Below are positions 36,435 to 45,653 of a DNA stretch of 64,000 nt, one piece after another (position 1 is the stretch's first letter; the number at the start of each line of letters is the position of its first letter). Below the pieces are notes generated by a model. The model saw only the letters and a list, made by a program, of their open reading frames with translations, was not told where the DNA came from and searched no databases. The stretch is from NCBI GenBank assembly GCA_963747595.1, contig CAVVFO010000002.1:930001-994000 (forward strand). The letters run 5' to 3'. The translations under genes were made by a program, and so were the position numbers. Origin of the DNA: Oleiagrimonas sp963747595 (GTDB lineage Bacteria > Pseudomonadota > Gammaproteobacteria > Xanthomonadales > Rhodanobacteraceae).

Positions 36435-36957
36435 GACACTGCCTATCCTGCCCGACATGCTGCGCCCCGGCCTGCGGCTGGTGTTCTGCGGTACTGCCGC
36501 GAGCCGGCGTTCGGCGCGCGAGCGGGCGTATTATGCCCATCCGGGCAACGCCTTCTGGCGCACTCTGCACGAGGTCGGGATTACTCCGCGGCGGTTTGCC
36601 CCCGGGGAGTTCCCGCGGCTTCTGGATCTGGGCATCGGGTTGACCGATCTGGCCAAGCACCACAGCGGCAACGACAATCAGCTGCCCGGCGACGCCTTCG
36701 ACGTCACCGCATTGTGCCGCCGGATCGAACTGCATGCGCCGCGCATCATGGCCTTCACCAGCAAGAATGCCGCCCGGGCAGTGCTGAAGCGCCCCGTGGA
36801 CTACGGTTGGCAACCCCAGGAGATCGGCAGCACGCGCCTGTTCGTGCTGCCGTCACCGTCGGGGCAGGCACGCTCCAGCTGGAGCCTTGAACCGTGGCAG
36901 GAACTTGCCGCTGCGATCGATCGCGGCGGGAGGACGTCAGCTGCGCGCGATACCTGA
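36427..36957 (+). CDS. Mug/UDG-superfamily DNA glycosylase
   Basis: Uracil-DNA-glycosylase-fold protein, 176 aa. Motif I is VFCGTAASRRSARERAYYAH followed by PGNAFWRTLHE; motif II is LPSPSGQAR. Classical Mug has GINPG at motif I with a catalytic Asn. Here it is GTAAS, as in the branch that includes hypoxanthine/uracil glycosylases (UDG family 6-like). Substrate is therefore not certain: G:U or G:T mismatch, uracil or deoxyinosine are all possible. ATG 36427 lies eight bases inside the upstream PP-loop gene. Confidence 0.85.
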   Translation: MPETLPILPDMLRPGLRLVFCGTAASRRSARERAYYAHPGNAFWRTLHEVGITPRRFAPGEFPRLLDLGIGLTDLAKHHSGNDNQLPGDAFDVTALCRRIELHAPRIMAFTSKNAARAVLKRPVDYGWQPQEIGSTRLFVLPSPSGQARSSWSLEPWQELAAAIDRGGRTSAARDT

Positions 36958-36964
36958 TGACCCC

Positions 36965-37007
36965 GACGGAACAGCGCCAGCGGGCAAGGCCCGCCGGCGC
37001 TTCGCCG
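36965..37007. terminator. Long hairpin between convergent genes
   Basis: GCGCCAGCGGGC (36974-36985) pairs with GCCCGCCGGCGC (36989-37000) with one mismatch, and outer GACGG/CCGTC arms extend it. It separates the glycosylase from the convergent cytochrome gene. No T-run. Confidence 0.45.
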
Positions 37008-37019
37008 TCACGGCCACAA

Positions 37020-38348
37020 TCAGGGCGATTCGGTCAACGCGCGATACTTGCGCACGGTCTTCGGCGACACTGCCGATGCGTTGTTGTCCCACGCATGACG
37101 AAGGTACGTCACCACCGCGGCGACATCGTGATCATCCAGCTTCTGCGCGAACGGCGGCATCGAATACGGCCGTGGATAGGTCTTTGTCGGCGTCTCGAAA
37201 CCACCCAGCAGGACCATGCGAATCGGATTCACCGGGTTGCCGGCCAGCACCGATGCATTGCCGTTGAGCCGCGGATAGACGTTGGGCACGCCTTCGCCGG
37301 ATGCCTGATGGCATTCGGCACAGTTTTTCTTGTAGACGATGCGTCCACGCGTGATCAGGCGCGAAATCTGGTCGTCGGGCGGCTCGGTGAACGTGGTCTG
37401 CACCGAGCTCTTCTTGCTCGGCATATCCTGCAGGTAGGTGGCAATGGCGCGCAGATCGTCCTTGTGCACGTACTGCGTGCTGTATTGCACCACTTCGGAC
37501 ATCGGGCCATACACGGCCCCCTGGCGCGAGCGACCGGTCTTGAGCAGGTTGACAATGTTTTTCGTGGTCCAGCCCTCGAGCCCGCCGTTCGGCGCTGTGC
37601 TCAGATTGGGCGCATACCAGTTCTGCAGCGGGATCATGCCGCCAGCCAGTTTCATGTCGCGCCCGGACTTGGTGCCGCCGAGTGCGTTGCGCTGCGTATG
37701 ACAGGCCGTGCAATGTCCCAGCCCTTCGACCAGATAGGCACCCCGATTCCATTCATCCGATTTCTTCGGGTTGGCCTTGTAGACCCCCTTGTTGAAGAAC
37801 ATCAGTCGCCAGCCCAGCATCGACGCACGCACGTTGAACGGGAACGGCATGCCCAGCGGCTTGTTCTTGTGGTGGATCGGCTTGACGCTGCGCAGATAGG
37901 CAAAAATCGCATCGGCGTCCTTGCGCGTCACCTTGGTATAGGAGGTGAATGGCATGGTCGGATACAGGTACGAACCATCCTTGCGTACGCCATCATGCAG
38001 CGTGCGCCAGAAGTCCTTCTCGGTCCAGCTGCCGATTCCCGTGGCCTTGTCCGGTGTGATATTGGTCGAATACACGGTGCCGAACGGCGTCGCCATCGCA
38101 CGCCCGCCCGCCAGGGGCTGCCCGCCCGGCTTGGTATGGCAGGAAATGCAGTCACCCATGCGCATCAGGTAGTAGCCGCGCTTGACCTGCGCACTGCTGC
38201 CAGCGGGGCCGGAGAGCGCGGACTGCTGGCGTGCCTGCGCCCGCGTTGCGGACAACGCCATCCACGCCATGGCGCCAACGGATACGACCACGATGGCCGT
38301 GACCGCCAGACGCAGGGCATGGCGTCGAATCAATGCTGTCATGGCCAT
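37020..38348 (-). CDS. Membrane-anchored trihaem cytochrome c
   Basis: 442 aa with an N-terminal hydrophobic anchor (about 11-33) and three c-type haem sites: CISCH (67-71), CTACH (213-217) and CAECH (343-347). Three cytochrome-c domains in a row resemble the cytochrome subunits of membrane alcohol, gluconate or sorbitol dehydrogenases. No dehydrogenase subunit is adjacent. It probably passes electrons in the periplasm to the respiratory chain. AGGAG precedes ATG 38348. It starts two bases after the cytochrome c4 gene, so they form one operon. Confidence 0.92.
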   Translation of the reverse strand: MAMTALIRRHALRLAVTAIVVVSVGAMAWMALSATRAQARQQSALSGPAGSSAQVKRGYYLMRMGDCISCHTKPGGQPLAGGRAMATPFGTVYSTNITPDKATGIGSWTEKDFWRTLHDGVRKDGSYLYPTMPFTSYTKVTRKDADAIFAYLRSVKPIHHKNKPLGMPFPFNVRASMLGWRLMFFNKGVYKANPKKSDEWNRGAYLVEGLGHCTACHTQRNALGGTKSGRDMKLAGGMIPLQNWYAPNLSTAPNGGLEGWTTKNIVNLLKTGRSRQGAVYGPMSEVVQYSTQYVHKDDLRAIATYLQDMPSKKSSVQTTFTEPPDDQISRLITRGRIVYKKNCAECHQASGEGVPNVYPRLNGNASVLAGNPVNPIRMVLLGGFETPTKTYPRPYSMPPFAQKLDDHDVAAVVTYLRHAWDNNASAVSPKTVRKYRALTESP

Positions 38349-38350
38349 GC

Positions 38351-39070
38351 TTATTTCTCCTGAACGCTGCCGCAGGTCATGGGCATCTGGATCGAATCGG
38401 GGGCTTGGGGGCGTGCTGTGAGCGATGGCTTGCGCGTGGCCAGCCAGGCGGCGGCGGCGGAGACATCCTGTGGCGTCAAACGCGAGGCGATGGTTGCCAT
38501 GCAATCGGGGGCATTGGCGTGACGGCTACCATTGCGCCAGCCACCCAGCTGCGCGGTGATGTAGTTGTAGGGCAGCCCGATGAGCCCCGGGATATCGGGT
38601 TTGACGCCATACAACGTCTTGCCGTGGCAACTGGAACAGGCCGGCACCTTGCGTGACGCATCGCCATGCTCCACCAGTTGCTGGCCGCGCTTGAGCTCGG
38701 CACTGGATACATTCGGCACATGCCCCTTGGGAAACGGCGGATTCTGGTGGGCGAAGTAATCGGCAATCTGATGCAGATAACGATGCGGGAGTTCCGACAC
38801 CATCCAGTTCATGGCCGCATAGCTGCGCCGGCCCTGCTGAAAATTGATCAGCTGGTGATACAGATATCCGGCGGGCTTGCCACCGATACGCGGGTAGAAC
38901 CCGTTGGCTCCGCCCTGGCCATCCTTGCCGTGACAGCTGAAGCAGCCTTTCAATCGCTGCTGCATGGTGTCGGGCACGTGCGCGCCATCGGTCTGCGCCG
39001 CCATGAGGGGCATTGTCAGCAACGACAGCAGCAGCACAAGCCACCGCAAGCGGGAAAATGAAGGTTTCAT
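38351..39070 (-). CDS. Dihaem cytochrome c4-like protein
   Basis: 239 aa, periplasmic. Signal peptide MKPSFSRLRWLVLLLSLLTM, cleavage near MAAQ. Two haem-binding sites: CFSCH (43-47) and CSSCH (145-149), each in a cytochrome c domain; methionine ligands are plausible in AAMNWM and DCMATIA. Cytochrome c4 proteins carry electrons from bc1 or dehydrogenases to terminal oxidases. The stop lies two bases before the trihaem cytochrome start. The -10-like TACAAT at 39160-39155 may drive both. Confidence 0.9.
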   Translation of the reverse strand: MKPSFSRLRWLVLLLSLLTMPLMAAQTDGAHVPDTMQQRLKGCFSCHGKDGQGGANGFYPRIGGKPAGYLYHQLINFQQGRRSYAAMNWMVSELPHRYLHQIADYFAHQNPPFPKGHVPNVSSAELKRGQQLVEHGDASRKVPACSSCHGKTLYGVKPDIPGLIGLPYNYITAQLGGWRNGSRHANAPDCMATIASRLTPQDVSAAAAWLATRKPSLTARPQAPDSIQMPMTCGSVQEK

Positions 39071-39511
39071 GGGGTTTCCGGACTTAATCGCGCACGGGGA
39101 ACACTCGAGACATCGTCCCGTCATGCCCCTTCACGCAAAACAGATTCGCTCGACATTGTAACCGAAACCGGTGCATGCAAACATGGCGACGCAATGACGC
39201 AGACTGCCATGTCGCGCTGGGAACGGGGTTCTATGAATACGTCTGTGCAAGTATTTCCGTTGCCGCCTGTCCGCAGAGCACGCCCCGACGACGGTGGCCG
39301 GCTCACTGTCGATCACGGGAACACGACGCATGCCTGCGAGCACCCCGCGGCGATCCGCCCCCGCGGTCGCACAGACGGGGCGATGCCTGCTGATCTGCGC
39401 ACTGCGGCGCGTTCTGCCGAGACAGCCGTCGTCGCGCGCGCCGCCCGGCACGCCGCGCGAGCCCGCCGGGCACCAAGCCCCCTTTGCAAACTTTTCCAGA
39501 GCATTCCCGCC
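39071..39511. other. Intergenic region between divergent cytochrome and amidase genes
   Basis: About 440 bases. A minus-strand TACAAT at 39160-39155 is a possible -10 for the cytochromes. A rightward frame in phase with the amidase is open from 39194, but its sequence is low-complexity Arg/Ala and lies upstream of a clear signal peptide, so I treat it as non-coding. Confidence 0.5.
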
Positions 39512-41170
39512 ATGCCGTTTCGCGCAGTCTCGATCCTCACCGCCATCGCCATGTTGCTGCTGGCCACATCCACGGCGCAAGCACAGCAGGACCCCGCTCA
39601 GGCCAACGATCCATCCGCACCATGGTTTTCCTCGATCGCGCAGCTGCAGCAACGCATGCGCAATGGTCAAAGCAGCGCGGTGCATCTCACGCAGGCGTTC
39701 ATCCAGCGGATCACCCGGCTCGATCAGAACGGACCCAATGTCAACTCAGTGATCGAACTGAACCCGGACGCGCTGGAGATTGCCCGCAAGCGCGACCATG
39801 CGCGTGCTGCTGGAACCGCGCAGGGGCGCCTGTTCGCAATCCCCGTCATGGTCAAGGACAACATCGACAGCGGCGACCGCATGCAGACCACGGCCGGGTC
39901 TCTGGCGATGGTCGGCGCGCCGGCTTCACACGATGCCACCGTCGTCGCCAAGCTGCGCCGGGCGGGTGCCATTCTGCTTGGCAAGACCAATCTCAGCGAG
40001 TGGGCCAATTTCCGCTCCTCGCATGCCACCAGTGGCTGGAGTGGACGCGGCGGATTGACCCGTAATCCGTACGTCCTGAATCGCAACGCATGCGGTTCGA
40101 GCGCGGGGTCCGCGGCGGCGGTCGCGGCCGGTTTCGTCACGGTGGCCCTGGGGACGGAAACCGACGGCTCGGTGATCTGCCCGTCCTCGGTCAACGGCAT
40201 CGTGGGGATCAAGCCGACGCTGGGGTTGGTCAGTCGTGCGGGCATCATTCCCATTTCGCACAGTCAGGATACCGCGGGAGCCATGGCGCGCACCGTGACC
40301 GACGCAGCCAGACTGCTCACGGTGATTGCCGGCAGCGATCCACGCGATCCGGCGACCGGCGACGCCGACATGCACGCCACCGATTACACCCGGTTCCTCA
40401 AGCCGGGGGCGCTCAAGGGCAAGCGCATCGGCGTGGTGCGTGCGCTCGCTGGCGACGATCCGCAAGTCGCCCACATCCTGGATCGGCGCGTGGCGATGTT
40501 GCGTGCGGCCGGCGCCACGGTGATCGATCCGGTCAAACTTCCGCATCAGGGCGACTACGGGAAGGCGGAAATGACCGTCCTGCTGTATGAATTCAAGCAC
40601 GACCTGAACGCCTATCTGGCTACCCGCAAGGGCCTCAAGGTCAAGACGCTCAAGGATCTGATCGCGTTCGACCGTCACAACGCAGATCGCGAGATGCCCT
40701 GGTTTGGTCAGGATCTGTTTCTCAAGGCCGAGGCCGAGGGGCCATTGACGGACAAAACCTACACCGACGCCCTGGCCAAGTCCAAGCGGCTTTCAGGGCC
40801 GGCCGGTATCGATGCCGCTTTGCAGGCACATCATCTGGATGCGTTGATGACCATCGCCACGGGCCCGGCCTGGACCACGGATCTGGTCAATGGCGATCAT
40901 GCGAGCGCGGCAGGTTACGGTCCGGCGGCGGTCGCCGGCTATCCGTCGATCACCGTGCCCGCGGGGTCAGTTCACGGCTTGCCCGTCGGCGTATTGTTTT
41001 TTGCAGGGAAGTGGAGTGAACCGACCCTGATCTCCATTGCCTACGGCTTCGAGCAGCATGCGCATGCACGGCGCCGGCCTCATTTCCGGGCGACGGTCAT
41101 GGCAAAAAAAACGGACCGCGTTCCGGACCAGGACGCCGCCCCTGCCCCGGCAGCAAGCGTTTCGCAGTAG
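39512..41170 (+). CDS. Exported amidase-signature hydrolase
   Basis: 552 aa enzyme of the amidase signature family. Signal peptide MPFRAVSILTAIAMLLLATS, cleavage near TAQAQ, places it in the periplasm. The Ser-cisSer-Lys triad is recognisable: Lys115 in VMVKDNIDS, the cis-Ser in ACGSSAGSAAAVA (about 196) and the nucleophile Ser220 in GTETDGSVICPS. Substrate is unknown; family members cleave amides, peptides amides or allophanate. The C-terminal ~30 residues are a disordered Pro/Ala tail. ATG 39512 was chosen for the signal peptide. It converges with the DAHP synthase gene. Confidence 0.9.
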   Translation: MPFRAVSILTAIAMLLLATSTAQAQQDPAQANDPSAPWFSSIAQLQQRMRNGQSSAVHLTQAFIQRITRLDQNGPNVNSVIELNPDALEIARKRDHARAAGTAQGRLFAIPVMVKDNIDSGDRMQTTAGSLAMVGAPASHDATVVAKLRRAGAILLGKTNLSEWANFRSSHATSGWSGRGGLTRNPYVLNRNACGSSAGSAAAVAAGFVTVALGTETDGSVICPSSVNGIVGIKPTLGLVSRAGIIPISHSQDTAGAMARTVTDAARLLTVIAGSDPRDPATGDADMHATDYTRFLKPGALKGKRIGVVRALAGDDPQVAHILDRRVAMLRAAGATVIDPVKLPHQGDYGKAEMTVLLYEFKHDLNAYLATRKGLKVKTLKDLIAFDRHNADREMPWFGQDLFLKAEAEGPLTDKTYTDALAKSKRLSGPAGIDAALQAHHLDALMTIATGPAWTTDLVNGDHASAAGYGPAAVAGYPSITVPAGSVHGLPVGVLFFAGKWSEPTLISIAYGFEQHAHARRRPHFRATVMAKKTDRVPDQDAAPAPAASVSQ

Positions 41171-41201
41171 CCGCCAACGCAGCATTCCAACGCAAGGATA
41201 T

Positions 41202-42587
41202 TCAGGCGGCGCGGCGCCCCCCCGACTTGTGCACGATCTGCATGGCCAGTTCCAGGGACTGTTCGTAGTTCAGGCGGGGATCGACGTGAGACTTGTAGGC
41301 ACGTACCAGGTCGGCTTCCTTGAGGTCACGCGCGCCACCGGTGCATTCGGTCACGTTCTCGCCCGTCAACTCCAGATGCACCCCGCCCAGGCGCGTGCCG
41401 GCAGCGGCATGAATATCGAATGCCTGATCGAGCTCGCTGGCAATATTGTCGAACCGCCGTGTCTTGTATCCGTTGGACGTGCTTTCGGTATTGCCGTGCA
41501 TGGGGTCGCAGATCCACAGCACGCGGCGCCCGGCGCCTCGCACCGCCTCGAGAAGTGCCGGCAACTTGCTGGCCACCTGCTGCGCACCCATGCGGTGGAT
41601 GAGGGTCAGCCGGCCCGGTTCATCATCCGGATTGAGCGCGTCGATCACCCGCAGCAATTGATCTGGGGTGACCGACGGGCCCACCTTGAGGCCGATCGGA
41701 TTGCGGATCCCCCGGCAATACTCCACATGCGCCCCGTCCAGCGCCGCAGTGCGCATGCCGATCCAGGGGAAATGCGTGCCGAGATTGAACCAGCCCCACT
41801 GCCGCGGCACACGTCGCGTCAGTCCCTGCTCGTAATGCAGCAGCAAGGCCTCATGCGAAGTGAAAAAATCCACCCGGGAAAAACTGGCGATGGGATTCCC
41901 GGCGAGTGTTTCCATGAACCGCAACGCTCCGCCGATGCCCGTGACCATTTCGCGATATTCGGATGCCAGCGGCGAATGCTCCACCCAGGCCAGATCCCAG
42001 TATTCGGGATGATGCAGATCGGCAAATCCACCGTCAATCAGCGCGCGGGTGAAATTCATGGTCATTGCCGAACAGGCATGGGCGCGCGCCAGACGCGACG
42101 GATCGGCACGTCGCGCCTGCGCGGAAAATTCCGGATTGTTGACGATGTCGCCACGGTAACTCGGCAGCGTGACTCCGTCGCGCGTCTCACTGTCGGCCGA
42201 ACGCGGTTTGGCATATTGCCCGGCAAAGCGGCCGATGCGAAGCACAGGCAGCTTGAGCCCGTGGACCAGCACCAGACTCATCTGCAACAGCACCTTCAGG
42301 CGATTGGTGATCACCATGTTGTTGCAGTCGCTGAACGTCTCGGCGCAATCGCCGCCCTGCAACAGGAACCGTTTGCCCTCCTGCGCCTCGGCCAGATGCT
42401 GCTTGAGCGCAAGAATCTCCCATGACGTCACCAGAGGAGGAAGCCGCCCCAGTTCCGACAGCGTCTGTGCTAGCTCTTCCCGATCTTCGTAGACCGGCTG
42501 CTGAATCGCGGAAAAATCCTGCCACGATTCCGGTGCCCAGTTGCTCGGCTCACGGACGGATCGCAGATTTCGCTCGGCGGTGGACAT
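41202..42587 (-). CDS. Class II 3-deoxy-7-phosphoheptulonate synthase
   Basis: First step of the shikimate pathway: PEP plus erythrose-4-phosphate to DAHP. It is 461 aa, the plant/Mycobacterium-type class II enzyme. Landmarks are the metal-binding cysteine in LQGGDCAETFSDC, IGRFAGQYAKPRS (phosphate-binding Arg), and WICDPMHGNTES with the metal His. ATG 42587 follows GGAG by 11 bases; a GTG at 42599 is too close to that site. No class I isozyme lies nearby. With aroC at the other end of the window, both ends of chorismate synthesis are present. Confidence 0.95.
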   Translation of the reverse strand: MSTAERNLRSVREPSNWAPESWQDFSAIQQPVYEDREELAQTLSELGRLPPLVTSWEILALKQHLAEAQEGKRFLLQGGDCAETFSDCNNMVITNRLKVLLQMSLVLVHGLKLPVLRIGRFAGQYAKPRSADSETRDGVTLPSYRGDIVNNPEFSAQARRADPSRLARAHACSAMTMNFTRALIDGGFADLHHPEYWDLAWVEHSPLASEYREMVTGIGGALRFMETLAGNPIASFSRVDFFTSHEALLLHYEQGLTRRVPRQWGWFNLGTHFPWIGMRTAALDGAHVEYCRGIRNPIGLKVGPSVTPDQLLRVIDALNPDDEPGRLTLIHRMGAQQVASKLPALLEAVRGAGRRVLWICDPMHGNTESTSNGYKTRRFDNIASELDQAFDIHAAAGTRLGGVHLELTGENVTECTGGARDLKEADLVRAYKSHVDPRLNYEQSLELAMQIVHKSGGRRAA

Positions 42588-42685
42588 GATGCGGAACACT
42601 CCAGATTCGAATCACAATGATAGACCCGGAGCCCGGAGGGGGAAATGCCGTTCGCTCATGTATGCATGTGCATCTGGGCTAACCC

Positions 42686-43207
42686 TTACCTGGCGCGCCC
42701 CCTGCGGGGAGCCCGGCCGGCAAACACACTCCACAGCCCCAGCAGGACAAACCAGATCAATGCCCATGCCGGCATGGGCAGGCCGAGCACGTCCTGGACT
42801 CTGGCGCACTCACCCGATCCGGAGAGGACTTTCTCCAGAACCCCCAGTAGACCGCCGTTGCCGGCCCGGGTTTCCAGCATGTATCCCAACGGCGCTCCGC
42901 AACTTGGCACCTGCCCAGGGGGCAGCGACTGGATCCACAGGTGGCGCAGGGAAATGGCTGCACCGATCAGCGCGGCCGCGATCAGCAGGGAGACATAGAC
43001 CCAGCGCCCCCAGCCTCGTGGTGCGTGCGCCCCCGCAATGAGAAACACCATGCCCAACCAAATGAAGACGACGCGCTGCAGAATGCAAAGGGGACACGGA
43101 TCCAGGCCCTGCACATATTGCGCATACAACGCATATGCGATGAGGGCGGCGCAAACCAGAAAACCCAGCAGGTGGACCGTACGAAATGACCAGCGTAACG
43201 GATGCAT
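42686..43207 (-). CDS. dsbB: Disulfide bond formation protein DsbB
   Basis: Inner-membrane quinone reductase that reoxidises DsbA. It is 173 aa with four predicted membrane helices. The first periplasmic loop has CPLC (Cys38, Cys41); the second has Cys103 (VPSCGAP) and Cys134 (SGECARV), the full redox set. The C-terminus is a short basic tail (RAPRRGRAR). No dsbA is adjacent. It lies directly downstream of the ribosomal cluster but is separated by the rplQ terminator. Confidence 0.93.
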   Translation of the reverse strand: MHPLRWSFRTVHLLGFLVCAALIAYALYAQYVQGLDPCPLCILQRVVFIWLGMVFLIAGAHAPRGWGRWVYVSLLIAAALIGAAISLRHLWIQSLPPGQVPSCGAPLGYMLETRAGNGGLLGVLEKVLSGSGECARVQDVLGLPMPAWALIWFVLLGLWSVFAGRAPRRGRAR

Positions 43208-43300
43208 GCCTGTCCCTGTTCCGAGAAAGCTTCAATGTATCCACCGCGGAGAGAAATGTCAGCCTTGCACATGACGGATGTTGAACATTCGGGGATTCAC

Positions 43301-43344
43301 CACAAAAAAAGCCCCGGTCGAAACCCGACCGGGGCTTTTTTGTG
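43301..43344. terminator. Bidirectional terminator at the end of the ribosomal cluster
   Basis: A long perfect stem: AGCCCCGGTCG pairs with CGACCGGGGCT, flanked by A-run and T-run arms that also pair (CACAAAAAA / TTTTTTGTG). It lies 44 bases beyond the rplQ stop and ends the alpha operon. Confidence 0.95.
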
Positions 43345-43388
43345 TCTTGCGCAAACCGGGCGCTTCCGGACCGGGGAGCGCGTCTTTT

Positions 43389-43772
43389 CTATTCGGCCTC
43401 GGCGACAGCTGCCTGCGGCCGGTCAACCAGTTCCACGTAGGCCATCGGTGCGTTGTCGCCGACACGGTTGCCGCACTTGAGGATGCGCAGATACCCGCCC
43501 GGGCGCTCCTTGTAGCGCGGCCCCAACTCCACGAACAACTTGCCGACGGCTTCCTTGTCGCGCAGGCGCGCAAACGCCAGGCGGCGATTGGCCACGCCGT
43601 CGCTCTTGCCCATGGTGATCAACGGCTCGGCTACACGGCGCAGTTCCTTGGCCTTGGGCAAGGTCGTGCGGATCAGCTCGTGCTTGACCAGCGACGCCGC
43701 CATATTGCGGAACATGGCCTGCCGATGGCTGCTGTTGCGATTGAATTTGCGTCCGGATTTTTGGTGGCGCAT
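43389..43772 (-). CDS. rplQ: 50S ribosomal protein L17
   Basis: 127 aa component of the large subunit near the exit tunnel. The start MRHQKSGRKFNRNSSHRQAM and the block KTTLPKAKELRR-type (IRTTLPKAKELRRVAEPLIT) are diagnostic. The C-terminus ends in an acidic EAE tail. It is the last gene of the alpha operon, 164 bases after rpoA, a longer gap than in E. coli. Confidence 0.97.
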   Translation of the reverse strand: MRHQKSGRKFNRNSSHRQAMFRNMAASLVKHELIRTTLPKAKELRRVAEPLITMGKSDGVANRRLAFARLRDKEAVGKLFVELGPRYKERPGGYLRILKCGNRVGDNAPMAYVELVDRPQAAVAEAE

Positions 43773-43936
43773 GACGTTTTGTTCCGTTGTGAGTAGTCGG
43801 CAAACATGATGTCGTTGCCGTGTTGCTGCGCGTAAAGTCGGGCGCCAGGCACCCTGTCATACCTGTGGTCAGGCAGTGAAGCATCTTGCTCCCCCTGTCT
43901 CACCATGGGCCGCCCGCAGAGCAGGCGACTTTACTC

Positions 43937-44935
43937 TTAACCGAGTTGCATTCCGTGCGCGAGCCCCGGCGGCGGCCAGTTCTCGAGCTTGGTACCCAGC
44001 GCCAGTCCACGCGCGCCGAGAACTTCCTTGATCTCGGTCAGCGACTTCTTGCCGAGATTGGGCGTCTTCAACAGTTCGACCTCGGTCTTCTGCACCAGGT
44101 CACCGATGTAATAGATGCTTTCCGCCTTCAGGCAGTTGGCAGAGCGCACGGTGAGTTCCAGATCGTCGATCGGACGCAGGAGCAGCGGATCAAAACCGCT
44201 CTGCTCAGTCTCATCCGGCTCCACCTCGCGACGCGTGAAGTCGCCGAACACGGACAGCTGATCGTTGAGAATCTCGGCCGCACTGCGCACCGCTTCCTCG
44301 GCACCGATGGTACCGTTGGTCTCGATGTCCAGCACCAGCTTGTCGAGGTTGGTGCGCTGTTCCACACGCGCGGCTTCCACCTCGTAGGCAACGCGGCGCA
44401 CTGGAGCGAACGACGCATCCAGCTGCAGTCGGCCGATCGGACGTGCCTCGTCGTCCGGATGCTGTCGGGCGATGGCGGGCTGATAACCCATGCCCGTGAC
44501 CACCTTCAGGCGCATGTTCAGCGAGATATCCTTGGTCAGGTGACAGATCACATGATCAGGGTTGACGATCTCGACGGTGTGGTCGACGGCAATGTCTCCG
44601 GCCGTCACCACGCCCTTGCCTTTCTTCGCCAGGGTCAATGTGACCTCGTCACCGCTATGCTGCCGGATGGCGACATCCTTGAGGTTCAACAGCAGATCGA
44701 TGACGTCTTCCTGCAGACCCTCGAGCGTCGTGTACTCGTGCAGGACACCGTCGATTTCGACCTCGACAATGGCCGCACCGGGGATGGAGGAAAGCAGGAC
44801 ACGGCGCAGCGCATTGCCGAGGGTATGACCAAAACCGCGCTCGAGCGGCTCGACCACGACCCTGGCCCGATTCGGGCCAAGCTGTTCGACGCTGAGGCCG
44901 CGTGGCTGCAGCACACTTGTAGAAGAAACTGCCAT
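43937..44935 (-). CDS. rpoA: RNA polymerase alpha subunit
   Basis: 332 aa. The N-terminal dimerisation domain (about 1-235) contains ERGFGHTLGNALRRVLLSSI. The C-terminal domain (about 250-320) has VRSANCLKAESIYYIGDLVQ, where Arg of VRSANC corresponds to the UP-element-contacting residue 265 of E. coli, and KTPNLGKKSLTEIKEVL. It starts 15 bases after rpsD, so the genes are cotranscribed. Confidence 0.98.
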   Translation of the reverse strand: MAVSSTSVLQPRGLSVEQLGPNRARVVVEPLERGFGHTLGNALRRVLLSSIPGAAIVEVEIDGVLHEYTTLEGLQEDVIDLLLNLKDVAIRQHSGDEVTLTLAKKGKGVVTAGDIAVDHTVEIVNPDHVICHLTKDISLNMRLKVVTGMGYQPAIARQHPDDEARPIGRLQLDASFAPVRRVAYEVEAARVEQRTNLDKLVLDIETNGTIGAEEAVRSAAEILNDQLSVFGDFTRREVEPDETEQSGFDPLLLRPIDDLELTVRSANCLKAESIYYIGDLVQKTEVELLKTPNLGKKSLTEIKEVLGARGLALGTKLENWPPPGLAHGMQLG

Positions 44936-44950
44936 GTATGGCTCCGATAA

Positions 44951-45577
44951 TTACTTCGAGTAAAGCTCGATAATGAGGTTCTCGTTGATGTCGGGCGGCA
45001 GATCACCACGCTCCGGCACCGACTTGAACACGCCAGCGAACTTCTTGGTATCCACTTCCACCCACATCGGGCGCAGGTCCATGGTGTCCGCCACCGTGGA
45101 GGCTTCCTGCACGCGAAGCTGGGCGCGGCCACGCTCGGTCAGCGACACTTCGTCGCCCGTGCGCACCTGATAGGACGGCACATTGACCTTCTTGCCATTG
45201 ACCAGCACCGCCTTGTGCGCGACCAGCTGGCGCGCCTGGGCACGGGTCACCGCAAAGCCCATCCGGTACACCACGTTGTCCAGGCGGCACTCCAGCAGCT
45301 GCAACAGGTTTTCACCCGTGTTGCCTTTCTGCGTGGATGCCTTGGCGTAATAGTTGCGGAACTGGCGTTCCAGCACACCATAGATGCGCTTGACCTTCTG
45401 CTTCTCGCGCAACTGCACCGCGTAGTCCGACAGGCGGATACGCTTGTTCGCGCCGTGCTGGCCGGGCTTGGTCTCCAGCTTGCACTTCGAATCCAGCGCA
45501 CGCGCTGGACTCTTCAAGCCGAGATCGGCACCTTCTCGGCGCGCCAGTTTGCAGGTAGCTCCACGATAACGAGCCAT
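44951..45577 (-). CDS. rpsD: 30S ribosomal protein S4
   Basis: 208 aa. It nucleates 16S rRNA folding and in E. coli represses the alpha operon. The start MARYRGATCKLARREGADL and the S4 RNA-binding fold (ECRLDNVVYRMGFAVTRAQA, LVAHKAVLVNGKKVNVPSYQ) are clear. The zinc-binding cysteine set of some S4 proteins is absent. A spacer of 76 bases separates it from rpsK. Confidence 0.98.
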   Translation of the reverse strand: MARYRGATCKLARREGADLGLKSPARALDSKCKLETKPGQHGANKRIRLSDYAVQLREKQKVKRIYGVLERQFRNYYAKASTQKGNTGENLLQLLECRLDNVVYRMGFAVTRAQARQLVAHKAVLVNGKKVNVPSYQVRTGDEVSLTERGRAQLRVQEASTVADTMDLRPMWVEVDTKKFAGVFKSVPERGDLPPDINENLIIELYSK

Positions 45578-45653
45578 ATTCTTTTCCTAAAGTCTGGCCA
45601 CGGTTGGCCGGTTTCTGATTCTCGCGATCAAGGATGACCGCCAAGCGACGTCT

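Noticed and set aside
39194..39511. 106-codon in-frame extension upstream of the amidase
   Set aside because: Low-complexity Arg/Ala sequence, no ribosome-binding site, and it would bury a clear signal peptide.
41104..41112. Run of A8 near the amidase C-terminus as a slippage site
   Set aside because: It lies in the disordered tail past the catalytic domain, so a shift would change only a few residues.
42600..42625. GATTCGAATC palindrome upstream of the DAHP synthase, resembling a tRNA T-loop
   Set aside because: Too short and not flanked by tRNA arms; also lies beyond the ribosome-binding site.
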